From a virus, in IMG/VR virus record IMGVR_UViG_3300035204_002395, positions 1-22,120 of that record: a DNA stretch of 22,120 nucleotides; one strand, given 5' to 3'. Below the pieces are notes generated by a model. That model was given only the letters and a program-made list of their open reading frames with translations. It was not told the origin of the DNA and ran no database searches. The position numbers and the translations under genes are program-made. Of this stretch, positions 22,076-22,120 are shown one piece after another (position 1 is the first letter of the stretch; the number at the start of each line of letters is the position of its first letter).

Positions 22076-22101
22076 CCCCTAAAATGAAAAAGTTATTCAC
22101 A
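22076..22101 (+). repeat. Inverted repeat, right copy, bounding the right-end cassette
   Basis: CCCCTAAA, then ATGAAAAA and GTTATTCACA, match the left copy (20980-21007, opposite strand). It contains the DnaA-box-like TTATTCACA and lies directly next to the promoter -35 box. The window ends 19 bp later, so what lies beyond is unknown. Confidence 0.6.
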
Positions 22102-22120
22102 ATTGGAATGAGACTAAGTC

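Noticed and set aside
1-22120. tRNA genes, CRISPR arrays, integrase or attachment sites
   Set aside because: Reading by eye showed no T-loop/anticodon arrangement, no regularly spaced repeats and no recombinase motifs. A tRNAscan run would be needed to be certain.

Overview
The window looks like part of the genome of a tailed double-stranded DNA phage (Caudoviricetes), probably from a marine or other aquatic setting. It holds a large terminase, a portal, a phage-type sigma factor, PhoH, a ClpP-type protease, a small heat-shock protein and a dense block of sugar-modifying genes. The sequence is AT-rich by eye and genes overlap by a few bases or are separated by only a few. No tRNA, rRNA, CRISPR array or recognisable transposase was found. 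The host cannot be named from the sequence.

Layout. (1) 1-7764, minus strand: the packaging and head module. In order of transcription it encodes a zinc-ribbon protein, a sigma-like factor carrying a cysteine cluster, a tandem-HTH protein (possible small terminase), a zinc-finger/ERCC4-type nuclease, the large terminase, the portal, and a virion protein that runs off the left edge. (2) 7815-7982: a lone plus-strand 55-residue gene. (3) 7984-17038, minus strand: a long, tightly packed set of genes. It runs from a glycosyltransferase, RmlA, a small basic protein, an epimerase/reductase, a DUF616-like glycosyltransferase, an asparagine-synthetase-like amidotransferase, a second glycosyltransferase and RmlB, to PhoH, a ClpP-like protease, two tiny Cys-rich proteins that are easily missed, and a sulfotransferase. 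(4) 17088-20862, plus strand: three GT2-type proteins, a TylF-type O-methyltransferase and Hsp20. (5) 20863-22120: a structured non-coding stretch followed by three small minus-strand genes. These have different codon usage, sigma70-like promoters, and a roughly 26-28 bp inverted repeat on either side.

How it fits together. RmlA, RmlB and a reductase resembling the plant/giant-virus bifunctional NRS/ER enzyme could make dTDP-L-rhamnose in three proteins without RmlC. The surrounding glycosyltransferases, methyltransferase, sulfotransferase and amidotransferase could assemble and decorate a glycan on the virion or the host surface. The sigma-like factor probably directs phage transcription, perhaps of the adjacent packaging genes.

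Most notable points: the RmlC-less rhamnose route, a tandem glycosyltransferase pair in which one copy has lost its DxD motif, a hairpin that buries the hsp20 start codon, the repeat-bounded cassette at the right end, and the paired Cys-rich microproteins. All functional statements come from reading motifs. No database search was run.
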